NCBI GenBank assembly: GCA_964387645.1
Contig: CAYLYM010000062.1
Coordinates: forward strand, 1 to 23,153
Length of the DNA stretch: 23,153 bases
Reading direction: 5' to 3'
Origin: CAYLYM01 sp964387645
GTDB taxonomy: Bacteria > Calditrichota > Calditrichia > RBG-13-44-9
Shown here: piece by piece, positions 8,963 to 17,015 of the stretch
How the letters are laid out: each line of letters begins with the position of its first letter
Numbering within the stretch: position 1 is the first letter of the stretch
Notes under the pieces: model-generated
What the model was told of the DNA's origin: nothing
The model's input: the letters and a program-made list of their open reading frames with translations, nothing else
The model's database searches: none
Program-made: the position numbers and the translations under genes

Positions 8963-9811
8963 ATGAAATCATACTATCAGGTCAGAATACAGGTTAAAGG
9001 ATTCAACCCCGATTTGCTCGCAGGACTTTTGTTCCAACTGGGAGCACTGGGAGTGGAAGAATATTCGGATGATATCTGGTTTGTTTATTTCTCTCAGGAT
9101 TTTTCGCCCGAAAATTTAGCTGGATTAACTGAACAATTGAATCAGTTAAACCCGGCTTTCCGACCTGATCAAATTATGTTGAAAATCCTGGAAGACCGTG
9201 ATTGGAATACAGAATGGAAAAAGTATTTCCAGCCTGTAAAAGTGGGCCACCGGCTCTGGATCGCCCCACCCTGGGAATCGCCTCAGATAGGAGCAGGCGA
9301 AATTCTGGTGATCATTGATCCGCAAATGGCTTTTGGTACGGGAACCCATGAAACTACTCAACTAATGATCGAAGCGATGGAAAAATATTTGAAAGAAGGA
9401 GATGATGTCCTGGATGCCGGAACCGGTTCAGGGATTCTTTCTATTCTGGCTAAAAAGTTGGGAGCCAAAACAGTTCATGGATTCGACATTGATCCAGTGG
9501 CGATTGAAAATGCCGTCCATAATACACAATTGAACAAAACGCAAGGCATTCAATTTTGGGTTTGTGATAGGTCCAATATTCGCGGAGAAGAATATGATTT
9601 AATCCTGGCCAATATTACAAAAAGTGTTTTGTTGGATCTCATTCCGTCACTCTCCGGAAACCTTAGGGAAAACGGGATTATGATTCTCTCCGGTATTCAG
9701 GAAGATGATCGGGAAGTCATTCACACCGCTTTTCCCCAGTCGTTTGATTTATTGGAAATTAACCAGAAAAATGAATGGCTGGCGATGGTTTATCGAAAAA
9801 AGCAGGATTAA
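8963..9811 (+). CDS. prmA: Ribosomal protein L11 methyltransferase
   Basis: Cytosolic SAM-dependent methyltransferase that modifies ribosomal protein L11, here 282 residues, close to the family norm of about 290-300. The N-terminal L11-recognition domain covers about residues 1-60. The PrmA signature AFGTGTHETT is at 123-132, followed by the SAM-binding LDAGTGSG at 150-157, the acidic GFDIDPVAIENA at about 173-184, and the LANI motif at 215-218 that replaces the usual catalytic NPPY/DPPY. An AGGAA-like ribosome site lies about ten bases before the ATG. The gene sits between secreted-protein genes but appears to be plain housekeeping. Confidence 0.95.
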   Translation: MKSYYQVRIQVKGFNPDLLAGLLFQLGALGVEEYSDDIWFVYFSQDFSPENLAGLTEQLNQLNPAFRPDQIMLKILEDRDWNTEWKKYFQPVKVGHRLWIAPPWESPQIGAGEILVIIDPQMAFGTGTHETTQLMIEAMEKYLKEGDDVLDAGTGSGILSILAKKLGAKTVHGFDIDPVAIENAVHNTQLNKTQGIQFWVCDRSNIRGEEYDLILANITKSVLLDLIPSLSGNLRENGIMILSGIQEDDREVIHTAFPQSFDLLEINQKNEWLAMVYRKKQD

Positions 9812-9881
9812 AACTAAAATTCTACTAATTCGATTAAGGATTATTTTTAAATTAGAATTTAATTTTTTTTGCGGAGTATAT

Positions 9882-11036
9882 ATGAAATGTAGGTTATGTA
9901 TTGTATTAATTTTTCTTTTGTTTGTTGCTCTGTTTTTTTCTTCATGCGAGGAAGAAAAAACAATTGTCGATGGTCTGTTGACGTTTGAAATTCAGGAAGT
10001 TCATTTGCCCGAAGTATTAAGCGCTAATTCAAAGCATCCCTATCTTGTTTCTGCAAAAGTCCTTCATCCGGAAGGTTCAGAGGGTATCCGTTATGTTCGG
10101 CTCATTCTGAAAGATAAAGAAGGCACTGAGTTTCTTGTTGAACTTTATGATGATGGGGGAGTTGAACACCCATCTGGGGATTTTATTGCTTTCGATAATA
10201 TTTATTCTGGGAAAATTTCGGTCAAGGATTTAGGAATTGATCTGGGTAATTATAGCGCTTATTTCGAGGCGAAATCGGTGTCGGATGAGATTATTCAAAC
10301 GTCTGACCAGGATTTAAAGGTATTAAATAACCGACCACCGCAAATTTTGGACTTTACGCTTCCGGATAGCATTCAGCCAGGTATGGCTCCTACTCTTTTC
10401 TCTTTCACTGTGCAAGACAGTGATGGCATTGAAGACGTTCGCTGGGTTATCTTAAAAGGATTTATTCCAGGAGAACAATTTCCGGCATTTTCTGATACGC
10501 TTCTTCCTCCTGACAATAAATCTCCTGTTTTTAATTTTCAGATAGATTCTGCTTATGGAGCCGGGAAAAAGGGTGATTACGATGTTCATATCATCGTGGA
10601 GGATTTAGTTGGATCTAAATCGCCAGAAGTGGTTCATCGGCTGCATGTGGTAAACACGCCACCAGAAATTTGGAGTGCAGTGGTACCGGACACTTTGAAA
10701 GTTCCGGATTCTGGAACTGTGAGTTTGCTGATAACAGTACGGGTGAATGACAGGCAAAGTTTACTGGATATTGCTGACGTCTATTTCGATTCTTTCAAGA
10801 GTGATGGTTCACCTTCTTCCGGTAATCCGTTCCATATGTATGATAATGGTTTACCTTACAATCCAGGTGATCCGGCGTCCGTTGGGGATCAGGTGGCGGG
10901 AGATGGCATATATTCTTTAACCATATTTTTACCTTCGGGAACGCCGACAGGTACTTACACTTTTCATTTTTATGCCAGGGACAAAGCCGGCCAGCTTACT
11001 CCGGGGCCAGTGGATTCAATTCAGGTTATTCAATGA
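9882..11036 (+). CDS. Lipoprotein with two choice-of-anchor-X-like modules
   Basis: Predicted lipoprotein of 384 residues. The ATG at 9882 follows a GCGGAG site and gives a short signal peptide ending F-F-S-S-C, with the lipidated Cys at residue 22. The open frame extends farther upstream into prmA, but that part is a shadow. E-E-E-K directly follows the Cys, resembling the acidic surface-export signals of Bacteroidetes lipoproteins. Two extracellular modules of Ig-like character show the LYDDG...GD...YSG pattern (residues about 85-110) and MYDNG...GDQVAGDGIYS (about 320-345), as in choice-of-anchor X domains. A central Ig-like part contains a repeated N-R/T-P-P-(Q/E)-I boundary. Next to a T9SS cargo candidate and PorV-like genes, a surface role is plausible. 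No enzymatic motif is visible and the function is unknown. Confidence 0.75.
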   Translation: MKCRLCIVLIFLLFVALFFSSCEEEKTIVDGLLTFEIQEVHLPEVLSANSKHPYLVSAKVLHPEGSEGIRYVRLILKDKEGTEFLVELYDDGGVEHPSGDFIAFDNIYSGKISVKDLGIDLGNYSAYFEAKSVSDEIIQTSDQDLKVLNNRPPQILDFTLPDSIQPGMAPTLFSFTVQDSDGIEDVRWVILKGFIPGEQFPAFSDTLLPPDNKSPVFNFQIDSAYGAGKKGDYDVHIIVEDLVGSKSPEVVHRLHVVNTPPEIWSAVVPDTLKVPDSGTVSLLITVRVNDRQSLLDIADVYFDSFKSDGSPSSGNPFHMYDNGLPYNPGDPASVGDQVAGDGIYSLTIFLPSGTPTGTYTFHFYARDKAGQLTPGPVDSIQVIQ

Positions 11037-11067
11037 ATGGATAAATTAGGGGAATGGGATCAGATTG

Positions 11068-12558
11068 ATGGAGAGATTAAGATATTCATTTTTAATTTTG
11101 TTTTTAGTGGCCACATTTCTTAAAGCCCAGATGGTCACCACATTTCGTTTGCAAGAGGAATATCCCGATCGTTCTGGATTGATAGGTAATGGAGTGACCG
11201 ATCTCATCTGGCGAGATTCTACGTTATATGTCGGTACAGGATTTGGCGTTGGTGTGACGCACGATAAAGGTGTGCACTGGAACAATTTTACACCTGCTGA
11301 TTATGGCGGGAAAGGTGGTGTTTCTGCTATGGCCCTGGCTGAAGATGGTACTCTTTGGATTGCCACCGGGTATGATACCACCGTGCAGGAAGGAGAGAAC
11401 CTGTCTGCTGGAGGTGGTCTTCGGTACTTGAAGCCGGGGAGCAGTAAATGGGTGTTTATTCCACAGCCGAAAGATGCCGTGACGGATACGATGGGAGGCA
11501 TGCGGCCCACTACTACCAATGTTCTGAATATTACTTTTGATATTGCTATTCTGGATACTCAGATATGGATTGCAAGTTTTGGTGGTGGAATCCGGCGTTC
11601 GTTAGATCAGGGTAAAACCTGGGAAGTAGTGACCACTGATGGAAAGCCATTTAGTTCGTTGGAACACCTGAATCATCGTGGATTTTCGGTTCTGGCGGAA
11701 AATGGCAATATTTGGATTGGCACCGCTGATGGTATTAGTAAGTCAGCAGATGGCGGCCAGACCTGGGAACGTTTTTATGTAAAGGATCACCAACCAGAAC
11801 CAGGCGGAATTTCTGGCGGATGGGTGATTGCTCTGGCTCATAATCCCTGGAATAACAGCGTGTGGGCAGTTACTTTGAGGACTGAAGGAAATGAATTCAA
11901 TTCGGTAAGCCGCACTCTGGATGGTGGAAAAACCTGGAAAAACATGTTGGTGGAAGAATTAAGTGATGGTACTTTTGCAAGGAGCATCGCTTTTTATGAT
12001 TCAGTCATATATGTAGCTACCGAAAAAGGTGTTTATAAATCCATTGATGACGGGCAGACCTGGTTTAGATTTCCACAAATGGTTGATTATGTTAGTGGCG
12101 AACAAATTTTGACGGAAAAATTTTATTCACTTGCTACGTCTCCTGCGCAAAATGGATTTCACCGTGTCTGGATCGGTAGTGCTGATGGTTTGGCCACCAG
12201 CGCTGATAATGGCTACAGTTGGATTATTTTCCGCAGTTTTGTTTCAACTCGGGAAAGAACCGATCCTTCAATTTATGCTTATCCCAACCCGTTCTCTCCG
12301 GCACGCGGCGATTTTGTCCGTTTTCAGTTCGACATTTCGCAGGCTGGTGATATAAAGATCGAAATCTTTAATTTTGCGATGGAAAAGGTAATTACTATTT
12401 ACGAAACAGAGTCGGCTCCTGCTGAAAATACATTCGACCGGTCAGCAAAATGGGACGGTAAAGACAGCAACGGAAGATTAGTAGATAATGGTGTTTATTT
12501 CTTCCGAGCTGAAGTGGAAGGCAAAGTACAATGGGGGAAAATTGTTGTCATTAATTAG
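11068..12558 (+). CDS. Secreted Asp-box beta-propeller with FlgD-like/T9SS-type C-terminal domain
   Basis: Exported protein of 496 residues. The signal peptide ends L-K-A|Q at residue 20-21, leaving a Gln N terminus. Six Asp-boxes of the sialidase/BNR type are spaced through the body: THDKGVHW (64), SLDQGKTW (178), SADGGQTW (226), TLDGGKTW (283), SIDDGQTW (325) and SADNGYSW (378). This predicts a beta-propeller, but sialidase catalytic residues are not evident, so binding or photosynthesis-stability-factor-like folding is as likely as catalysis. The last 90 residues start YPNPFSP (about 405), continue with K-I-E-I-F-N, DGKDSNGRLVDNGVYFFR (463-480) and end K-I-V-V-I-N. This is the FlgD Ig-like/type A sorting-domain layout that directs T9SS export. 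ATG 11068 is preferred over TTG 11065. It is the clearest T9SS substrate in the window. Confidence 0.82.
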   Translation: MERLRYSFLILFLVATFLKAQMVTTFRLQEEYPDRSGLIGNGVTDLIWRDSTLYVGTGFGVGVTHDKGVHWNNFTPADYGGKGGVSAMALAEDGTLWIATGYDTTVQEGENLSAGGGLRYLKPGSSKWVFIPQPKDAVTDTMGGMRPTTTNVLNITFDIAILDTQIWIASFGGGIRRSLDQGKTWEVVTTDGKPFSSLEHLNHRGFSVLAENGNIWIGTADGISKSADGGQTWERFYVKDHQPEPGGISGGWVIALAHNPWNNSVWAVTLRTEGNEFNSVSRTLDGGKTWKNMLVEELSDGTFARSIAFYDSVIYVATEKGVYKSIDDGQTWFRFPQMVDYVSGEQILTEKFYSLATSPAQNGFHRVWIGSADGLATSADNGYSWIIFRSFVSTRERTDPSIYAYPNPFSPARGDFVRFQFDISQAGDIKIEIFNFAMEKVITIYETESAPAENTFDRSAKWDGKDSNGRLVDNGVYFFRAEVEGKVQWGKIVVIN

Positions 12559-12621
12559 CTTTTATTAAATAAATAGCCATCGAATGCTTAAAAATCGAGT
12601 GTTTAAAAATAGAGGTTCTTG

Positions 12622-13557
12622 ATGAACAAAATTCTGGTTTGGTTGGGAATATTGATATGGATCACTGTGGCACTTGCGGGTGGAAATGGTGGTCATGCCG
12701 GTTCTTTTCTTCGGATTGGTCTGGGAGCACGAGGTATGGCTATGGGAAACGCACAGGTTGCTTCTCCTATTAACGGATTTGGATTTTATTACAATCCTGC
12801 TGGACTTCCCTGGTTGAAGGATAAGTCGGCAAATTTCTCTTACAATTTTCTATCACTTGACCGGCAGTTTAATTTTATCGGGTTTTCTACACCACTTAAA
12901 CCACATGCAGGTTTTTCTCTTGGCTGGATTTACAGCGGTGTTGACAAGATTATGGGATACGATTCGGGAGGACATGAAACGGGTGAAATCAATCACGGCT
13001 TACATGCTTTTTATTTTTCCTTCGGCATCATGATTATCCCGAATCGCTTGAGCGCCGGTATTAATGCGAAATTTCTTCTGGAAAATATTTCGGATCAGGA
13101 GGAAAGTTACAAATATAAGGGAAAGGGATTTGGTAGCGATTTTGGGGTGATGTTGCGGGTAAATTCATGGTTATCGTTTGGATATCAACTTAAAGACATC
13201 AATGCCAGTCTTAAGTCCAATACCGATGATATTTTTGACCGTGGAATGACGCGGGAAAATAAATTTCCCTTATCCAACAGGGTAGGTTTGTATTTGATTA
13301 CACCATTAAAATGGGCCCGAGTGGCTTATGATTTTGAATGGAGCGATGTTGGTGAGGAAAAAAATCATCTTGGTATCGAATTGGTTGTCCCCGATGCCGC
13401 CTTACGATTAGGTTATGACAATGACCATTTCACTTTTGGAGGCGGATTGCAATTTACAACAGCTTTTGGCATTCGGGCCAATTTGAATTACGCTTTTGTC
13501 AGTTCAATAATCGACGAAGGTGTAAGCCATATTTTTACCTGGGAATTCGCATTTTAA
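12622..13557 (+). CDS. PorV/PorQ-family outer-membrane beta-barrel protein (copy 1)
   Basis: Predicted outer-membrane barrel of 311 residues from the FadL-like PorV/PorQ family (UPF0164 type). The signal peptide ends A-L-A at residue 19. The family hallmark FLRIGLGARGMAMGNA (29-44) is followed by the FYYNPAG block (55-61), in which the usual Trp before N-P is Tyr. Alternating strands run to a C-terminal Phe, as expected for barrels. An AGAGG site lies six bases before the ATG; TTG 12619 is a weaker alternative. In characterised T9SSs, PorV binds SprA and delivers cargo to the attachment complex, and PorQ belongs to that complex. With sprA and a candidate cargo nearby, a shuttle role is a reasonable inference, but which of the two barrels is PorV proper cannot be told. 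Confidence 0.82.
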   Translation: MNKILVWLGILIWITVALAGGNGGHAGSFLRIGLGARGMAMGNAQVASPINGFGFYYNPAGLPWLKDKSANFSYNFLSLDRQFNFIGFSTPLKPHAGFSLGWIYSGVDKIMGYDSGGHETGEINHGLHAFYFSFGIMIIPNRLSAGINAKFLLENISDQEESYKYKGKGFGSDFGVMLRVNSWLSFGYQLKDINASLKSNTDDIFDRGMTRENKFPLSNRVGLYLITPLKWARVAYDFEWSDVGEEKNHLGIELVVPDAALRLGYDNDHFTFGGGLQFTTAFGIRANLNYAFVSSIIDEGVSHIFTWEFAF

Positions 13558-13638
13558 TTTAGTGGTTTTGCTTTTTGATATATTGAATAAGCAGGAACAT
13601 ATTAGACATAGTCATTCTTTAGAGATGAGGTGCTCTGG

Positions 13639-14547
13639 ATGAAAAGCAAGGTTCTTATATTCTTCTGGTTATTTTTTGTGTGGAATCTTTTTGCCGGGAA
13701 TCAGAACGGAGGTAAAACAGGTTTGTCCTTTTTGAAAATTGCCATTGATGCACGAGCCGTAGGGATGGGCGAAGCTTACACTGCGGTGAGTTCAGATGCT
13801 TCAGCAACATATTGGAACCCTGCAGGTCTATTAAATGCCACAGGTTCGAATGTGATTTTTCATCACAATGAATGGATTGAGGACATTCGAGGAGAATTTG
13901 CTGCCATTTCTTTTATTGGTAAAAGTTCGGCCTGGGCCTTTCACATACGTAGTTTTAATCTGGGTGAGATCCAGGTTCGAGAAATTCCAACCACAGAACC
14001 TTTGGGAAAAACATCGGCCCATTATCTATCAGCAGGTATTTCCTATTCACGCCGTTTAAGAACGCGCTTGGATGTCGGTATTACTGTCAAATATCTGTTC
14101 GAAAAAATTTATGTTGAATCTGCGTCTGGTTATGCCCTAGATGTAGGGTTGCTTTATCGTCCGAATATCTCGCATCTGCGTTTTGCTGCTACTGTTCAAA
14201 ACCTGGGAAAGATGAATCGGCTTAAAAATGAACCATCCAATTTGCCCGAATTAATCCGGTTAGGAATGTTTTATGAAATACCCTGGTCTTTCGAAAAATT
14301 TCAGACGCATATTGCTTTCGATCTAGTAAAACAGCAATCGGAAAATTTGAAGGTTCATTTGGGCACCGAAGCTATTCTTTTTAAACAATTAGCCCTTCGC
14401 GGTGGTTCTATGTTTGGATATGAAACACATGATTTCAGTTTTGGCATTGGTATTCTACGCTCATCCATTCGTTTTGATTATGCCATTACACCTTTCAGCC
14501 AAAATCTGGGAGTTGCCCACCGGTTTAGTGTTAATTTTTTTATATAG
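13639..14547 (+). CDS. PorV/PorQ-family outer-membrane beta-barrel protein (copy 2)
   Basis: Second family member, 302 residues, encoded 81 bases after the first and only loosely similar to it. The signal peptide ends L-F-A at residue 19. The hallmark SFLKIAIDARAVGMGEAY (30-47) and YWNPAGL (58-64) are textbook PorV family. About a dozen amphipathic strands follow, with a final F-S-V-N-F-F-I. A GAGG ribosome site is eight bases before the ATG at 13639; a GTG at 13630 would add three residues. It probably shares a transcript with copy 1. Likely to act with SprA as a cargo-binding barrel, though FadL-type transport of hydrophobic molecules is an alternative for this fold. Confidence 0.85.
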   Translation: MKSKVLIFFWLFFVWNLFAGNQNGGKTGLSFLKIAIDARAVGMGEAYTAVSSDASATYWNPAGLLNATGSNVIFHHNEWIEDIRGEFAAISFIGKSSAWAFHIRSFNLGEIQVREIPTTEPLGKTSAHYLSAGISYSRRLRTRLDVGITVKYLFEKIYVESASGYALDVGLLYRPNISHLRFAATVQNLGKMNRLKNEPSNLPELIRLGMFYEIPWSFEKFQTHIAFDLVKQQSENLKVHLGTEAILFKQLALRGGSMFGYETHDFSFGIGILRSSIRFDYAITPFSQNLGVAHRFSVNFFI

Positions 14548-14686
14548 TTAAAGAAAGTGATGGAATAGATAACAACATTCTGGCGCCCATAAAAATGGTT
14601 AAAAATTAAAAGAAGTTCAAACATTAGTAAGATCAATCTGTTCAAATTGTTAATAGAAAAACTCCATAAAACTGCAGGAGGACAAA

Positions 14687-16204
14687 ATGAATTATGAAAA
14701 ACTTCGTGATAATTTATTAGAATTGATTCGGCGTACTTCGGCTTATTTACCTCCCGATGTTGAAGAAGTAATAAACCTGAAGCGCACCATAGAGAAAAAA
14801 AACTCAATGGCCGAAATGGCAATGGAGATGATTATGCAAAATGTGGAATTGGCCAAAAAACGCTCTTTGCCTATTTGCCAGGATACTGGTACTATTACTT
14901 TCTATGTAAAGTGTCCGGTAGGTTATGACCAATTGAATTTTAAAAAGGCGGCAGAAGAAGCTGTGGTGATTGCTACCAAAAAGGGTTATCTCCGTCAGAA
15001 TTCTGTGGATTCTCTTACCGGTAAAAATACCGGGAATAATTTAGGAAAAGGAAGTCCCGTTTTTCATTTTGAACAAGACAACAGAGATGATGTGGATGTT
15101 TGTTTGATTCTGAAGGGTGGTGGTTGTGAAAACATGAGTGCTCAATACAAATTACCAATTAGCCTGAATGGTAAAAAATTCGGCCGAGATTTAGAGGGGG
15201 TACGCGCTGTTATTCTGGATGCCTTATACCAGGCTCAGGGAAAAGGATGTGGTCCAGGTTTTCTGGGTGTCTGTATCGGTGGCGACCGGGCTACAGGATA
15301 TGTTCATGCCAAAGAACAGTTATTAAGAAAACTTGATGATGTTAATCCATATCCAGAATTGGCTCGGCTGGAGGAACAGATTATGCAGGAAGCCAATCAA
15401 TTGCAGGTTGGACCAATGGGATTTGGTGGTCAATTTACACTTGGTGGCATAAAGGTTGGCTATCTAAATCGATTGCCAGCTTCCTATTTTGTCAGCATTG
15501 CTTATATGTGTTGGGCATTCCGACGACGCGGTGTAGTTTTGACTACTAATGGAGAGGTGAAAGAATGGCTCTATCACAAACCCGGCGAATTCGAGGTAGA
15601 TTACTCCAGATTACCTGAAATGGAAGTGAAATTTGAAAACGTCAAAGTGCTACATACACCAATTTCTGAAGAACAAATTCGTGAGCTTAAAACAGGCGAT
15701 GTAGTGCTGTTAAATGGTGATCTATTTACTGGGCGGGATGCTGTACATCGCTATTTATATGACGGTGGAGAATTGGATGTGATTAAGGGTGGCATCATTT
15801 ACCATTGTGGGCCAGTCATTGTTCAGGAGAATGATGAGTACAAAGTGATGGCTGCTGGTCCAACTACCTCTATTCGAGAAGAACCGTACCAGGGAACTGT
15901 AATAGGCCAGTTTAACCTTCGTGGAGTTATTGGTAAAGGCGGAATGGGTAAAAAAACCCTTGAAGCCTGTCAAAAACATGGCGCTGTTTATTTCCATGCT
16001 ATAGGTGGGGCGGCACAAATTTATGCTAAATGTGTGAAGAAGGTAAAGGGCGTATATCTAGAACAGTTTGGTAGCCCGGAAGCCGTCTGGCACTTCGAAG
16101 TAGAAAATTTCCCTGTGGTAGTGACTATGGATAGTCATGGAGATTCGTTACATGAAAAAGTAGAAAATATTTCCAGAAAAAAATTGCAAGAATTATTAGG
16201 TTGA
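14687..16204 (+). CDS. fumA: Fumarate hydratase, class I (fused alpha and beta parts)
   Basis: Oxygen-sensitive 4Fe-4S fumarase catalysing fumarate + water = malate in the TCA cycle, 505 residues in one chain. The likely cluster ligands are C64 in PICQDTGT, C188 in GKGCGPG and C276 in AYMCWAFRR; their spacing agrees with class I enzymes such as TtdA/FumA. KGGGCENMS lies at about 143-151. The beta part starts near residue 315 and contains the conserved GPTTSIRE and IGKGGMGKKT blocks. A strong AGGAGG site precedes the ATG. L-tartrate dehydratase belongs to the same family, but no second specific clue points to it. The 139-base gap and strong site suggest its own translation signal, and possibly its own promoter, after the barrel genes. 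A terminator follows directly. Confidence 0.93.
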   Translation: MNYEKLRDNLLELIRRTSAYLPPDVEEVINLKRTIEKKNSMAEMAMEMIMQNVELAKKRSLPICQDTGTITFYVKCPVGYDQLNFKKAAEEAVVIATKKGYLRQNSVDSLTGKNTGNNLGKGSPVFHFEQDNRDDVDVCLILKGGGCENMSAQYKLPISLNGKKFGRDLEGVRAVILDALYQAQGKGCGPGFLGVCIGGDRATGYVHAKEQLLRKLDDVNPYPELARLEEQIMQEANQLQVGPMGFGGQFTLGGIKVGYLNRLPASYFVSIAYMCWAFRRRGVVLTTNGEVKEWLYHKPGEFEVDYSRLPEMEVKFENVKVLHTPISEEQIRELKTGDVVLLNGDLFTGRDAVHRYLYDGGELDVIKGGIIYHCGPVIVQENDEYKVMAAGPTTSIREEPYQGTVIGQFNLRGVIGKGGMGKKTLEACQKHGAVYFHAIGGAAQIYAKCVKKVKGVYLEQFGSPEAVWHFEVENFPVVVTMDSHGDSLHEKVENISRKKLQELLG

Positions 16205-16206
16205 AT

Positions 16207-16240
16207 AAAAGCCCTGTCTTTTAAACGGCCGGGCTTTTTT
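16207..16240 (+). terminator. Rho-independent terminator, probably bidirectional
   Basis: AAAAGCCC (16207-16214) pairs with GGGCTTTT (16231-16238). Some inner pairing (G/T/C with G/G/C) extends the stem, and the sequence ends in six T. It begins two bases after the fumarase stop. On the opposite strand the same stem ends in TTTTA, so it can also serve the convergent small lipoprotein gene, whose stop is at 16261. Confidence 0.8.
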
Positions 16241-16260
16241 CCTAATATTTGTTAATTTAT

Positions 16261-16647
16261 TTATTTTTCACTGAAGGTATCTTTTCTTTTAATTTTCTTT
16301 TGATAATTCAATGCAGAAATATGAATATCTTTGGACAAAGCTTCTTCAATCTTTTGCAATAAAGTTAAACCACGGAGGGAATTCTCCTGGGTGTATTTAA
16401 TTAAAAATCTACGGTATTCTTCTACGGTTATCTTGTTTTTATCGAACAGTTTTTTTACTCGAATCCATTTCAGACTGTCCGGCTCATTAACGGCCAGAAT
16501 AAGCTGCATTTCTTTCAAAAATATAACATATTTATAATCAATCGGTTCTTCATTATTACTATGAGTACTATGGCATCCTCCGATTGAAAAATAAAGTATA
16601 ATTCCTAAAAAGAAAATAATTGAATATTTCATTAAATGATTTCGCAT
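16261..16647 (-). CDS. Small predicted lipoprotein, DUF4296-like layout
   Basis: The only minus-strand gene supported in the window. It encodes 128 residues (or 123 from the internal Met at 16632). A hydrophobic segment leads to S-I-G-G-C, a good lipobox with the Cys at residue 25. The mature part is charged and helical, with EEPIDYKYVIFLKEMQLILA, then V-K-K-L-F-D-K-N-K-I-T-V-E-E-Y-R-R-F and a final helix. This order (lipobox, a helix near the start, then a phrase like 'Lf.k..it.eey...l..y') resembles the small DUF4296 lipoproteins of Bacteroidetes, but similarity is by layout only. Neither start has a clear ribosome site. It faces the fumarase gene and shares its terminator. Function unknown. 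Confidence 0.7.
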   Translation of the reverse strand: MRNHLMKYSIIFFLGIILYFSIGGCHSTHSNNEEPIDYKYVIFLKEMQLILAVNEPDSLKWIRVKKLFDKNKITVEEYRRFLIKYTQENSLRGLTLLQKIEEALSKDIHISALNYQKKIKRKDTFSEK

Positions 16648-17015
16648 AAGTAAAATATAATGGAATTGGTCGTTTTAGACAAGCTCTTGCAAAACTGATG
16701 TTTTTGTAAGAAAATTATTATTTTTTTATGTTTTAAGAAAATTTTGTTAAAACACAATAGCTAATTTGATAACATATCTTAATTTACGTAGTTGATTTTT
16801 GTTTGTTAATTTTTAAAAATACAGAAATTTTAGGAACATAGTTATATAAAAAACTGTTTGATAATACTATAATGGAAAATTATTGTCTGAAAATATTTTT
16901 AAATTCAATTTGTCTAAGTTAAATTAAGATGTTAAAGAGAACTAAAATCAGTTTTAATAATAGATGAAAACTTGAATTAATCCGATATGATCAATATGTA
17001 ATCTGAGGAGGTTTA
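16648..17015. other. Divergent AT-rich intergenic region, 368 bases
   Basis: Lies between the divergent small lipoprotein (-) and the protease-propeller-barrel gene (+), so it should carry both promoters. It is very AT-rich and no gene or structured RNA was recognised. A perfect 8-base dyad sits at 16729-16754. A TATAAT hexamer is at 16868-16873 but has no convincing -35 partner. The GAGGAGGT ribosome site at the right end (about 17004-17011) is the strongest in the window. Confidence 0.6.
16729..16754. promoter_or_regulatory. Inverted repeat, possible operator or hairpin
   Basis: TGTTTTAA (16729-16736) and TTAAAACA (16747-16754) are perfect complements separated by ten bases, themselves nearly symmetrical (GAAAATTTTG). 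The site is about 80 bases upstream of the minus-strand lipoprotein start. In AT-rich DNA an accidental dyad is possible. Confidence 0.3.

Noticed and set aside
9705..9881. N-terminal extension of the lipoprotein frame into prmA
   Set aside because: It overlaps the conserved prmA C terminus. The ATG at 9882 has a ribosome site and a proper lipoprotein signal peptide, so the extension is not coding in this frame.
11068..12558. Active sialidase
   Set aside because: Asp-boxes occur in many propellers. The arginine triad and other sialidase catalytic residues were not found in the expected context, so only a propeller fold is claimed.
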